Shown here in pieces: positions 1-6,048 of a stretch of DNA of 6,067 bases. The position numbers were made by a program, and so were the translations under genes. The DNA is from JBBSEX01 sp038239345 (GTDB lineage: Bacteria > Acidobacteriota > Terriglobia > Bryobacterales > Bryobacteraceae), in the NCBI GenBank assembly GCA_038239345.1, contig JBBSEX010000109.1, forward strand, positions 1 to 6,067. The letters are read 5' to 3'. The notes under the pieces were generated by a model, which saw nothing but the letters and a program-made list of their open reading frames with translations, had not been told where the DNA came from and did not search any database. Each line of letters begins with the position of its first letter. Position 1 is the stretch's first letter.

Positions 1-124
1 CGGTATTGACGACGAAAAGCTCGCCGCCGATCTGCAGCAGGAAGGCGCCGAATCTTTTGTAGCATCGTGGAAAGATCTTCTCGCTTGCATCGAAACGAAA
101 GTGGCCGCGCTCAAAGCTGCTTAG
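1..124 (+). CDS. tal: Transaldolase, C-terminal end (5' part outside the window)
   Basis: This is the last 40 codons of a gene entering from the left; the frame starts at base 2 and stops with TAG at 122-124. The tail begins GIDDEKLAADLQQEGAESF and continues with VASWKDLLACIETK. I see the pattern 'GID..-L..EG...F..SW..LL..I', which I know from the C-terminal helices of the longer, actinobacterial-type transaldolases. The enzyme moves a dihydroxyacetone unit between sedoheptulose-7-phosphate and glyceraldehyde-3-phosphate in the cytosol, giving erythrose-4-phosphate and fructose-6-phosphate. The Schiff-base lysine lies outside the window, so catalysis cannot be checked. The downstream pgi, gnd and zwf genes strongly support the call. 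A Tal-Pgi fusion is excluded, because this frame ends here and pgi is a separate gene. A different helical protein end is the main alternative. Confidence 0.72.
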   Translation, partial: GIDDEKLAADLQQEGAESFVASWKDLLACIETKVAALKAA

Positions 125-193
125 TGCCAGATTCACGCGCACAAATTTACGAAAGACGCCCACAACAAGCCCGGGCAGATAGGTAGGCTTTGA

Positions 194-547
194 ATGTCCA
201 CCCGCCACAAAAACGGATCAAAAACCGAGCAGCACCAGAGAGCCGCTGAGTTAGACGACCGAACAGCTCATGCGCATCGTTCCGCCGCGGAGAGCCGCGA
301 TAAACAGGATCACTTAACCGGGCACGAGCGGTCCAAGCAAGCGCTGGAGCATTCTCATCCGGCTCACGTGCAAACCGGAAGGGCACATCTTGGCGGGGCT
401 CTCCAGCATGACGACGCCGTACTCGGATATGAGGAGACCGCGACCCTCGCACATATACTTTGGCAAGCGAGAGGATGTCCGGATGGCTCGCCGAATGAAG
501 ACTGGTTTCAGGCCTCCGAGATGCTTCGATCTGATCTCAAGGAATAG
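194..547 (+). CDS. DUF2934 domain protein with a His-rich, charged N-terminal region
   Basis: The gene encodes 117 aa. Residues about 80-113 (EETATLAHILWQARGCPDGS followed by PNEDWFQASEML) match the DUF2934 pattern: a short helix, 'W..RG.PDG', then a 'DW..A...L' helix. The function of this domain is not established. Residues 1-75 are hydrophilic, rich in His, Ala, Glu, Lys and Arg, with 12 His in the whole protein, and look disordered or helical; they resemble the His-rich 'AA.HH' tails seen in some environmental small proteins. There is no signal peptide or membrane segment, so it is probably cytosolic. The start is supported by AGGTAGG at 181-187, 6 nt before the ATG. It lies 69 bp after tal and 52 bp before the PRC-barrel gene, all in one direction. 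The 3' part overlaps an open stretch of the PRC-barrel frame, but the domain match shows this frame is the coding one. Confidence 0.8.
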   Translation: MSTRHKNGSKTEQHQRAAELDDRTAHAHRSAAESRDKQDHLTGHERSKQALEHSHPAHVQTGRAHLGGALQHDDAVLGYEETATLAHILWQARGCPDGSPNEDWFQASEMLRSDLKE

Positions 548-587
548 TGTAGCGGCGTTAACAGAACGACTTGGTCGAGAATGCCAT

Positions 588-593
588 GGGAGG
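588..593 (+). promoter_or_regulatory. Ribosome binding site deciding the PRC-barrel start
   Basis: GGGAGG lies 6 nt before the GTG at 600-602. This is a near-ideal Shine-Dalgarno sequence, and the only strong one that fits the point where PRC-barrel homology begins. It favours GTG 600 over the ATG at 390, which lies inside the DUF2934 gene. Confidence 0.72.
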
Positions 594-599
594 CAACTA

Positions 600-1412
600 G
601 TGCTTACAAATGCAAAGTATATAAAAGGTCTGGTGATCCGAGCCACCGACGGCGAGCTTGGAACGGTGGAGCAACTCTACTTCGACGATGAGACATGGGC
701 CATTCGGTACCTTACAGTTGATACGGGCGGCTGGCTTGGCGGCAAGCATGTGCTGATCTCGCCTTTCGCCGTGGTTCGCACCGACTGGCCGGCCAGACGG
801 CTGGATGTGGCGCTTACCAGAAAGCAGGTTGAGAAGAGCCCCGACATCGATACACAGCTGCCCGTCTCGCGGCAGCAGGAGACTGAATACCTCGGATACT
901 ACGGATATCCCATGTATTGGGGCGGTCCCTATTTGTGGGGCTCAAGTGCGACCCCCGGCTTAGGTGTACCAATAGCGACTTCAGGGGAAGGGGCGCCGAG
1001 TAGTGTCCCGAAAGAGTCGCTCGACTCGCATCTTCGCAGCAATGAAGCTGTCACTGGCTATCACATCGAGGCGACCGACGGCGAAGTCGGCCATGTGGAG
1101 GGGTTCGTCGTGGACGAGGAGACATGGACTATTCGTTACATCGAGGTGGCGACTCGGAATTGGTGGCCAGGCAAGAAGGTCCTGGTTTCACCCGAATGGA
1201 TTGAACGCGTCAGCTGGGCCGAGTCCAAAGTCCACGTTGCCGTCACCCGCGAGGCTATAAAAGACGCTCCCACGTATGTCGAATCCATGCCAATCACGCG
1301 GGAGTATGAAAACCGGCTCTACGTTGGTTACGGCCGGCCCCCCTATTGGCTCTCGGGAACCACAGGCAAAGCGGATGCTGGCGGAGTGGCGCTTGATTCG
1401 AGCACAAAGTGA
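600..1412 (+). CDS. Tandem PRC-barrel domain protein (two repeats)
   Basis: The gene encodes 270 aa from GTG 600. Two PRC-barrel-like units are visible. Unit 1 (about residues 1-114) has IRATDGELGTVEQLYFDDET, then 'W.IRYL.VDTG.WLGGK.VLISP'. Unit 2 (about 144-253) has IEATDGEVGHVEGFVVDEET, then 'WTIRYIEV.T.NWWPGKKVLVSP'. Each ends in a Tyr/Trp-rich stretch (YLGYYGYPMYW from residue 97; YVGYGRPPYW from residue 241). A Ser/Gly/Pro-rich linker joins them. PRC barrels are small beta folds known from the photosynthetic reaction centre H subunit and the RNA-processing protein RimM; this double type is common in environmental bacteria but has no settled function. There is no signal peptide or membrane segment. 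The frame is open back to 390, but that part overlaps DUF2934 and shows no PRC homology. The gene ends 14 bp before the DksA-like gene. Confidence 0.85.
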   Translation: MLTNAKYIKGLVIRATDGELGTVEQLYFDDETWAIRYLTVDTGGWLGGKHVLISPFAVVRTDWPARRLDVALTRKQVEKSPDIDTQLPVSRQQETEYLGYYGYPMYWGGPYLWGSSATPGLGVPIATSGEGAPSSVPKESLDSHLRSNEAVTGYHIEATDGEVGHVEGFVVDEETWTIRYIEVATRNWWPGKKVLVSPEWIERVSWAESKVHVAVTREAIKDAPTYVESMPITREYENRLYVGYGRPPYWLSGTTGKADAGGVALDSSTK

Positions 1413-1426
1413 AAGGTGCGGACGGG

Positions 1427-1795
1427 ATGAATCTTGAGCATTTTCGAATGAAGCTTCTTGAAAAACAGCAAGAGTGTCAAACGGCCGTTGCTGCGTTCGA
1501 GACAGAGGCGCGTGTCGCAGGCAAACCCGAGGTCAGAGACTACACCGATGCCGCTACGGTTGCCCAAGGCGTGTCGGAAGCCCTGGAAGAAGGGAGCATC
1601 GTTTCGCAGACGTTGGAAGAAGTGCAGATCGCCTTGCGGCGCGTCGAAAATGGCGCCTATGGAAAATGTATTGTGTGCGGACGTGAGATCGATCCCGTCC
1701 GGCTCGAAGCTGTCCCCTGGGCGGCCCGTTGCATAGAAGATCAGGAAGCGCAGGACAAGGCCACCCCGCAGTTGCACGCTGGAGAATCCCTCTGA
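1427..1795 (+). CDS. DksA/TraR family C4-type zinc finger protein
   Basis: The gene encodes 122 aa from ATG 1427. The layout is that of the DksA/TraR family: an N-terminal helix (about residues 1-30), a hairpin tip with the DxxDxA motif (DYTDAA, 38-43), a second helix with SEALEEGSIVSQTLEEVQ, then the zinc-finger end with CIVCG (Cys81, Cys84) and 'RLEAVPWAARC' (Cys102). The usual fourth Cys is Asp105 (CIEDQ). The family binds in the RNA polymerase secondary channel, and DksA works with ppGpp on promoter output. The tip acidic residues needed for that in E. coli DksA are present, so a role in transcription control is plausible. At 122 aa it is shorter than E. coli DksA (151 aa), so I do not name it dksA. 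An in-frame GTG at 1409 overlaps the upstream stop, but the conserved N-terminus starts at the ATG. AAAGG at 1412-1416 is a weak, distant ribosome site. Confidence 0.88.
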   Translation: MNLEHFRMKLLEKQQECQTAVAAFETEARVAGKPEVRDYTDAATVAQGVSEALEEGSIVSQTLEEVQIALRRVENGAYGKCIVCGREIDPVRLEAVPWAARCIEDQEAQDKATPQLHAGESL

Positions 1796-1843
1796 CAACA
1801 GAATTGCACCGCGGCGGTTTTAGGGAAAAGAGTAAGAGATTGT

Positions 1844-1847
1844 GGAG
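1844..1847 (+). promoter_or_regulatory. Ribosome binding site for pgi
   Basis: GGAG lies 6 nt before the ATG at 1854. It favours this ATG over the in-frame GTG at 1842, which would add four residues and has only weak purine-rich sequence upstream. Confidence 0.6.
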
Positions 1848-1853
1848 CGCGGC

Positions 1854-3512
1854 ATGACAAATCTCCAATCGCCGCAAACTATCGTTCCCCTCCGCCGCCG
1901 CCTGGCCTGGACTGCTCTGGACGCACACTTTACAAAAATACGGAATTTAGATCTGAAGCAGCTTTTCGCCCAAGATCCGGAGCGCGGTCTGCACTTCGCG
2001 CTGGAGGCACTGGATCTGTACTTCGACTACTCCAAGCACCGAATCACAGGCGAGACGCTCCATCTTCTCATCCGCCTCGCAGAAGAGTCGGGACTGCGCC
2101 AGCACATCGACGCAATGTTCGCAGGTGGCAAAATCAACGTTACCGAGCGGCGCGCCGTTTTGCATGTCGCGCTACGCGCTCCGAAAAGCGAGCAAATCTC
2201 CCTCGATGGCAAAGATGTCGTTCCCGAGGTTCACGCGGTGCTCGACAAGATGGCCGCGTTCGCCTACCAGGTTCGAAGCGGCAACTGGAAAGGCCATACG
2301 GGCAAGCGTATTCGCAATGTAGTTAACATCGGTATCGGTGGTTCAGACCTTGGTCCCGTGATGGCTTACGAGGCGCTGAAGTATTACAGCCAGCGCGATC
2401 TTACGTTTCGCTTCGTCTCGAATGTGGATGGCACCGACTTTGTCGAGGCAACACGCGATCTGAATGCTGAGGAGACCCTGTTCATCGTTTGCTCCAAAAC
2501 GTTCACCACGCTCGAAACAATGACGAATGCGCACACGGCTCGCGAATGGGCGCTCAACAAGTTAAAGAATGACAAGGCGGTTGCGCGGCACTTCGTCGCA
2601 GTCTCTACCAACACCGCGAAGGTCGAGGAATTCGGGATCGATACCGCCAACATGTTCAGCTTCTGGGAGTGGGTTGGCGGCCGTTATTCATTGGACTCCG
2701 CGATCGGTCTGTCCACAATGATCGCAGTAGGTCACGAACAGTTCCAGGCCATGCTTTCCGGCTTTCATGCGATGGATGAACACTTCCGCACCGCACCGTT
2801 CGAAAAGAATCTGCCTGTCCTGATGGGTCTACTTGCGGTCTGGTACAACGATTTTTTTGACGCTCAGACGGTAGCGGTGCTGCCGTACGAACAATACCTG
2901 AAACGATTCCCTGCATACCTGCAGCAACTGACTATGGAGAGCAACGGCAAACACGTCACGCTCAGGGGAGATCAGGTCGACTACCAGACGGGACCCATCT
3001 ACTGGGGCGAGCCGGGCACCAATGGGCAGCATTCTTTTTACCAGCTCATTCATCAAGGCACAAAGCTCATCCCGTGCGATTTTATCGGGTTCGTGCATCC
3101 TCTCAATCCGCTGGGAAAACACCACGACCTGTTGCTCGCCAACGTGTTTGCGCAGGCGGAGGCGCTCGCTTTCGGCCGCACGCCGGAAGAAGTCCGGTCC
3201 GCTGGAACACCCGAATGGCTTGTGCCGCACCGGACCTTTGAGGGGAATCGTCCCTCCACCACAATCCTCGCCGAACGTCTAACGCCGGAAACTCTCGGAA
3301 AACTGATTGCCCTCTACGAGCACAGCGTCTTTACTCAGGGCACCGTCTGGCAAATCGATTCTTTCGACCAGTGGGGCGTGGAGCTGGGCAAGGTCCTGGC
3401 CGAGAAAATAGTCCCGGAACTCGCCTCTGGCGATGACGTGCCACTCGATCACGACAGTTCGACCAATACGCTCATTCAGCGCTACCGCAGGCTAAACCAG
3501 AGGACAGAATAA
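1854..3512 (+). CDS. pgi: Glucose-6-phosphate isomerase
   Basis: The gene encodes 552 aa, close to the 549 aa of E. coli Pgi, and is collinear with it throughout. It reversibly converts glucose-6-phosphate to fructose-6-phosphate in the cytosol. Visible landmarks are the sugar-phosphate-binding NIGIGGSDLGP (158-168), the first family signature WVGGRYSLDSAIGLS (from Trp273), MESNGK with catalytic Glu362, GQHSFYQLIHQGT with catalytic His393, and the second signature FDQWGVELGK ending in the active-site Lys513. All expected catalytic residues are present and the gene looks intact. It is of the long SIS-fold type, not the archaeal cupin type and not the C-terminal part of a Tal-Pgi fusion. It follows the DksA-like gene by 58 bp and precedes gnd by 2 bp. 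With zwf and gnd it could recycle fructose-6-phosphate into the oxidative pentose phosphate branch. Confidence 0.98.
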   Translation: MTNLQSPQTIVPLRRRLAWTALDAHFTKIRNLDLKQLFAQDPERGLHFALEALDLYFDYSKHRITGETLHLLIRLAEESGLRQHIDAMFAGGKINVTERRAVLHVALRAPKSEQISLDGKDVVPEVHAVLDKMAAFAYQVRSGNWKGHTGKRIRNVVNIGIGGSDLGPVMAYEALKYYSQRDLTFRFVSNVDGTDFVEATRDLNAEETLFIVCSKTFTTLETMTNAHTAREWALNKLKNDKAVARHFVAVSTNTAKVEEFGIDTANMFSFWEWVGGRYSLDSAIGLSTMIAVGHEQFQAMLSGFHAMDEHFRTAPFEKNLPVLMGLLAVWYNDFFDAQTVAVLPYEQYLKRFPAYLQQLTMESNGKHVTLRGDQVDYQTGPIYWGEPGTNGQHSFYQLIHQGTKLIPCDFIGFVHPLNPLGKHHDLLLANVFAQAEALAFGRTPEEVRSAGTPEWLVPHRTFEGNRPSTTILAERLTPETLGKLIALYEHSVFTQGTVWQIDSFDQWGVELGKVLAEKIVPELASGDDVPLDHDSSTNTLIQRYRRLNQRTE

Positions 3513-3514
3513 TT

Positions 3515-4558
3515 ATGGAACTGGGCATGATCGGATTGGGCCGGATGGGAACAAACATGGTGCGGCGTCTCATGAAGGCTGGCCACCGGTGTGTCGCTTA
3601 CGACCTGCAGACGGAAGCGGTACAGACGATCGCCAAAGATGGAGCGGTCGGCGCCGCGTCGCTGAAGGATCTCGTGAGTCAGCTCGAGTCACCGCGAACG
3701 GTTTGGATGATGGTGCCCGCCGCGGTAGTCGAACCGACGTTGCAAATCCTCATCCCGCTCCTCGATCGCGGTGACGTGATTATTGACGGCGGAAATTCCT
3801 ATTACCTCGATGATCTGCGCCGATCAGGCGAACTCAAGGAGAAAGGCATCCATTACGTGGATGTCGGGACCAGCGGAGGAGTCTGGGGGGCTGAGCGGGG
3901 CTATTGCCTGATGATCGGCGGCGACGAAACGGTGGTTCGCCGGATCGACCCAATCTTCGCCGCCCTGGCGCCGAACATCGACGAGGCCCCGCGAACACCT
4001 GGTCGGGAGAAAATGGGCGGTACCGCCGAGCATGGATACCTCCACTGCGGGTCGAGCGGCGCCGGTCACTTTGTCAAAATGGTCCACAACGGCATCGAGT
4101 ACGGCATCATGGCCTCGTACGCGGAAGGGTTAAACATTCTTCGCCATGCAAACATCGGCAAGCAGCAGCGGGCTTCCGATGCGGAAACCGCACCGCTTCG
4201 CCATCCGGAGCACTATCCGTACGATCTCAACCTGGCGGATGTCACAGAAGTCTGGCGGCGTGGTAGTGTGATCGCTTCGTGGCTTCTTGATCTCGCCGCC
4301 GCCTCGCTCCTTGACAGCCCGGACCTGGCAAAATTCGCCGGGCGCGTATCGGACTCAGGTGAAGGTCGCTGGACAATAGCCGCGGCCATCGACGAATCGG
4401 TCCCGGCGCCCGTCCTCACCACCGCGCTGTACGAACGCTTCAGTTCGCGAGACGAAGGTGACTTCGCCGACAAAGTACTGTCCGCGCTTCGTTATCAATT
4501 CGGTGGGCACGTTGAAAAACATGCCGTACCGCCTAGTCAAACCACGAAGGCCGATTGA
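3515..4558 (+). CDS. gnd: 6-phosphogluconate dehydrogenase, decarboxylating, short NAD-type
   Basis: The gene encodes 347 aa. It oxidises and decarboxylates 6-phosphogluconate to ribulose-5-phosphate and CO2 in the cytosol. The N-terminal Rossmann motif is GLGRMG (7-12). Substrate motifs follow: IIDGGNSYY (89-97), TSGGVWGAERGY (119-130) and FVKMVHNGIEYG with catalytic Lys188 and Glu195. The C-terminal helical part contains SDSGEGRWT. It lacks roughly 120 residues of the long C-terminal region of the E. coli enzyme (468 aa), which is normal for the short class (often annotated GndA/YqeC-like), not a truncation. The second strand ends in YDL (Asp30) where NADP+ enzymes usually carry Asn-Arg; an acidic residue here normally favours NAD+. 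GAGGA at 3500-3504, 10 nt before the ATG, is the likely ribosome site. It starts 2 bp after pgi and overlaps zwf by one base, so coupling is likely. Confidence 0.96.
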   Translation: MELGMIGLGRMGTNMVRRLMKAGHRCVAYDLQTEAVQTIAKDGAVGAASLKDLVSQLESPRTVWMMVPAAVVEPTLQILIPLLDRGDVIIDGGNSYYLDDLRRSGELKEKGIHYVDVGTSGGVWGAERGYCLMIGGDETVVRRIDPIFAALAPNIDEAPRTPGREKMGGTAEHGYLHCGSSGAGHFVKMVHNGIEYGIMASYAEGLNILRHANIGKQQRASDAETAPLRHPEHYPYDLNLADVTEVWRRGSVIASWLLDLAAASLLDSPDLAKFAGRVSDSGEGRWTIAAAIDESVPAPVLTTALYERFSSRDEGDFADKVLSALRYQFGGHVEKHAVPPSQTTKAD

Positions 4559-5946
4559 TGACGACCTCTCATTCAGACACGTTGGTGGTCTTCGGTGTCA
4601 CGGGAGACCTCGCTCACAAGATGATTTTCCCGGCACTCTACGCGATGGTGAAACGGGGCACGCTAGCGGTCCCGATAATCGGCGTTGCCCTTCCGAAGTG
4701 GAGCCTGGATCGCCTCCACAAGCGCGTGACTGACAGCATCAAGCACTCAGGCGGGATTGATAATAAGCGCGCCTTCAACCATCTGCTGTCTTTGCTGAGC
4801 TATGTAAGCGGAGACTATAAAAACCCGGAGACGTTCAGTGCGTTGAAGGCGGCTCTCGGCAAAGCTCGCCGCCCGGCGCATTACCTCGCGATTCCGCCCT
4901 CTCTCTTTGAAAGCGTAATCCAGGGACTTGGATCTGCGGACCTGGCCAGGCACGCGCGTGTCATTGTCGAGAAGCCTTTCGGACGCGATCTTGCCTCCGC
5001 GCGGGAACTCAACAAGGTCGCGCAGTCGGTGTTCCCGGAAGATTCCATATTCCGCATCGATCACTTTCTCGGCAAAGAAGCGATCATGAACATCCTCTAC
5101 TTCCGGTTTGCAAATTCGTTTCTGGAGCCGATTTGGAACCGAAACTATATCGCCAGCGTTCAACTGACCATGGCAGAGGATTTCGGCGTGAAAGGCCGCG
5201 GAGCCTTTTACGAGAGCGCTGGTTGCCTGCGGGATGTCATCCAGAACCACCTCTTTCAGGTCGTCGCGCTCCTCGCGATGGAGCCACCGGCCGGCAGAGA
5301 CTTTGGAGCTGTCCACACGGAGAAGGCTAAAGTCTTTCGAGCAATGCGACCGCTGAAGAGCGATGATGTGGTGCGCGGTCAGTACACGGGCTACCGCGAC
5401 GAGCCCGGTGTCGCGAAGAAGTCGGACGTCGAAACGTTCTGTGCGCTACGGCTTTCGATCGACTCATGGCGCTGGGCAGGAGTGCCGTGGTATCTCCGCT
5501 CCGGCAAGTATATGCCGGCGACCGCCACCGAGGTCCTTGTGGAACTGAAGCCGCCGCCGCAGAAGCTCTTCGCCGACTCTGAACCGACATCCGGCCGGGC
5601 GAATTACCTTCGCTTCCGTCTTTCCCCTAACGCGGCCATCGCTTTCGCCGCCCGCGTGAAGCTTGCGGGGAAGGAGTTCGTCGGGGACCAGCGAGAACTC
5701 TATCTGTCTGACGAACAACCCGGAGGGGAAGCGCCCTACGAGCGGCTTTTGGGCGACGCAATGATCGGTGACGGAGCGCTCTTTACACGAGAAGACGCGG
5801 TCGAGGCTTCCTGGGCGGTGGTCGATCCGGTCCTCAAGCATCACCACCAGGTCCACCTCTACAAGCGTGGCAGTTGGGGGCCGAAAGAGGCTGACGCTAT
5901 CCTCGGGCCGACTCATTCCTGGCATAATCCCGCCGTGACGCCCTGA
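4558..5946 (+). CDS. zwf: Glucose-6-phosphate 1-dehydrogenase
   Basis: The gene encodes 462 aa, somewhat shorter than E. coli Zwf (491 aa) and near the length of the short actinobacterial Zwf1 type. It oxidises glucose-6-phosphate to 6-phosphogluconolactone, the entry step of the oxidative pentose phosphate pathway. Visible motifs are the nucleotide-binding GVTGDLA (13-19), VEKPFGRD with Lys139, the family signature RIDHFLGKE (166-174) and RDVIQNHL with the catalytic-base His231; the end contains YERLLGDAMIGD and SWGP. The gene looks complete. Positions that contact the NADP+ phosphate in the Leuconostoc enzyme appear changed (see findings). ATG 4558 shares one base with the gnd stop and has GAAGG at 4546-4550, 7 nt upstream; an in-frame TTG at 4555 is a less likely start. 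No 6-phosphogluconolactonase gene follows directly within the window. Confidence 0.97.
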   Translation: MTTSHSDTLVVFGVTGDLAHKMIFPALYAMVKRGTLAVPIIGVALPKWSLDRLHKRVTDSIKHSGGIDNKRAFNHLLSLLSYVSGDYKNPETFSALKAALGKARRPAHYLAIPPSLFESVIQGLGSADLARHARVIVEKPFGRDLASARELNKVAQSVFPEDSIFRIDHFLGKEAIMNILYFRFANSFLEPIWNRNYIASVQLTMAEDFGVKGRGAFYESAGCLRDVIQNHLFQVVALLAMEPPAGRDFGAVHTEKAKVFRAMRPLKSDDVVRGQYTGYRDEPGVAKKSDVETFCALRLSIDSWRWAGVPWYLRSGKYMPATATEVLVELKPPPQKLFADSEPTSGRANYLRFRLSPNAAIAFAARVKLAGKEFVGDQRELYLSDEQPGGEAPYERLLGDAMIGDGALFTREDAVEASWAVVDPVLKHHHQVHLYKRGSWGPKEADAILGPTHSWHNPAVTP

Positions 5947-5959
5947 CCCAAAGAACGTT

Positions 5960-5976
5960 TTGACGGCATATTGACG
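5960..5976 (+). repeat. Direct TTGACG repeat in the gap after zwf
   Basis: TTGACG occurs at 5960-5965 and again at 5971-5976, a period of 11 bp, about one helical turn. The two 11-base units (5958-5968 and 5969-5979) agree at 8 of 11 positions. This could be a tandem regulator site or a pair of -35-like elements for the gene starting at 6049, or chance. Confidence 0.35.
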
Positions 5977-5991
5977 CGATTCTTTCTACAG

Positions 5992-6022
5992 TTGGACTGG
6001 GGTTGGGGATTCCCGGTACAAC
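5992..6022 (+). promoter_or_regulatory. Weak candidate promoter for the downstream gene
   Basis: TTGGAC at 5992-5997 and TACAAC at 6017-6022 are 19 nt apart and sit where a promoter would give a short leader to the ATG at 6049. The match to the sigma-70 consensus is partial (3 of 6 and 4 of 6) and the spacing is long, so this is only a suggestion. The whole 102-bp gap contains no gene. Confidence 0.18.
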
Positions 6023-6037
6023 ACCAGCGCCCACCTC

Positions 6038-6043
6038 AAGGAG
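6038..6043 (+). promoter_or_regulatory. Ribosome binding site of the last, cut-off gene
   Basis: AAGGAG lies 5 nt before the ATG at 6049. This is the strongest Shine-Dalgarno match in the window and supports a real gene start there. Confidence 0.75.
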
Positions 6044-6048
6044 ATAGT

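Larger units (their letters stand above)
1..5946 (+). other. Probable pentose phosphate / sugar-phosphate operon
   Basis: All seven genes to the end of zwf point the same way. The gaps are 69, 52, 14, 58, 2 and -1 bp. I see no strong hairpin with a T-run in any gap. The pgi-gnd-zwf part is very likely one transcript. Inclusion of tal and the three small genes is inference, and internal promoters in the 50-70 bp gaps cannot be excluded. Confidence 0.6.

Noticed and set aside
390..599. N-terminal extension of the PRC-barrel frame from ATG 390
   Set aside because: It overlaps the DUF2934 gene, whose domain match is clear in another frame. The extension shows no PRC homology, and GTG 600 has a far better ribosome site.
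617..627. TATATAAAAGG as a promoter -10 or TATA-like box
   Set aside because: It lies inside the PRC-barrel coding region (codons for KYIKG) and has no -35 element at a usable distance.
1796..1853. Terminator or promoter between the DksA-like gene and pgi (ACCGCGGCGGTTTTAG)
   Set aside because: The inverted repeat has a centre too short to form a hairpin, and the T-run is only four bases. TTGCAC at 1804 has no matching -10 at 16-19 nt.
4747..5316. Long minus-strand open frame opposite zwf
   Set aside because: It lies entirely opposite a clearly coding gene, has no recognisable domain, and such antisense frames are common in GC-rich genes.
5950..5985. AAAGAA / TTCTTT inverted repeat as a zwf terminator
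   Set aside because: The stem is AT-rich and only six pairs before a mismatch, the loop is long, and no T-run follows.
6006..6014. GGGATTCCC near-palindrome as an operator
   Set aside because: It is short and isolated, and within chance expectation in GC-rich DNA.
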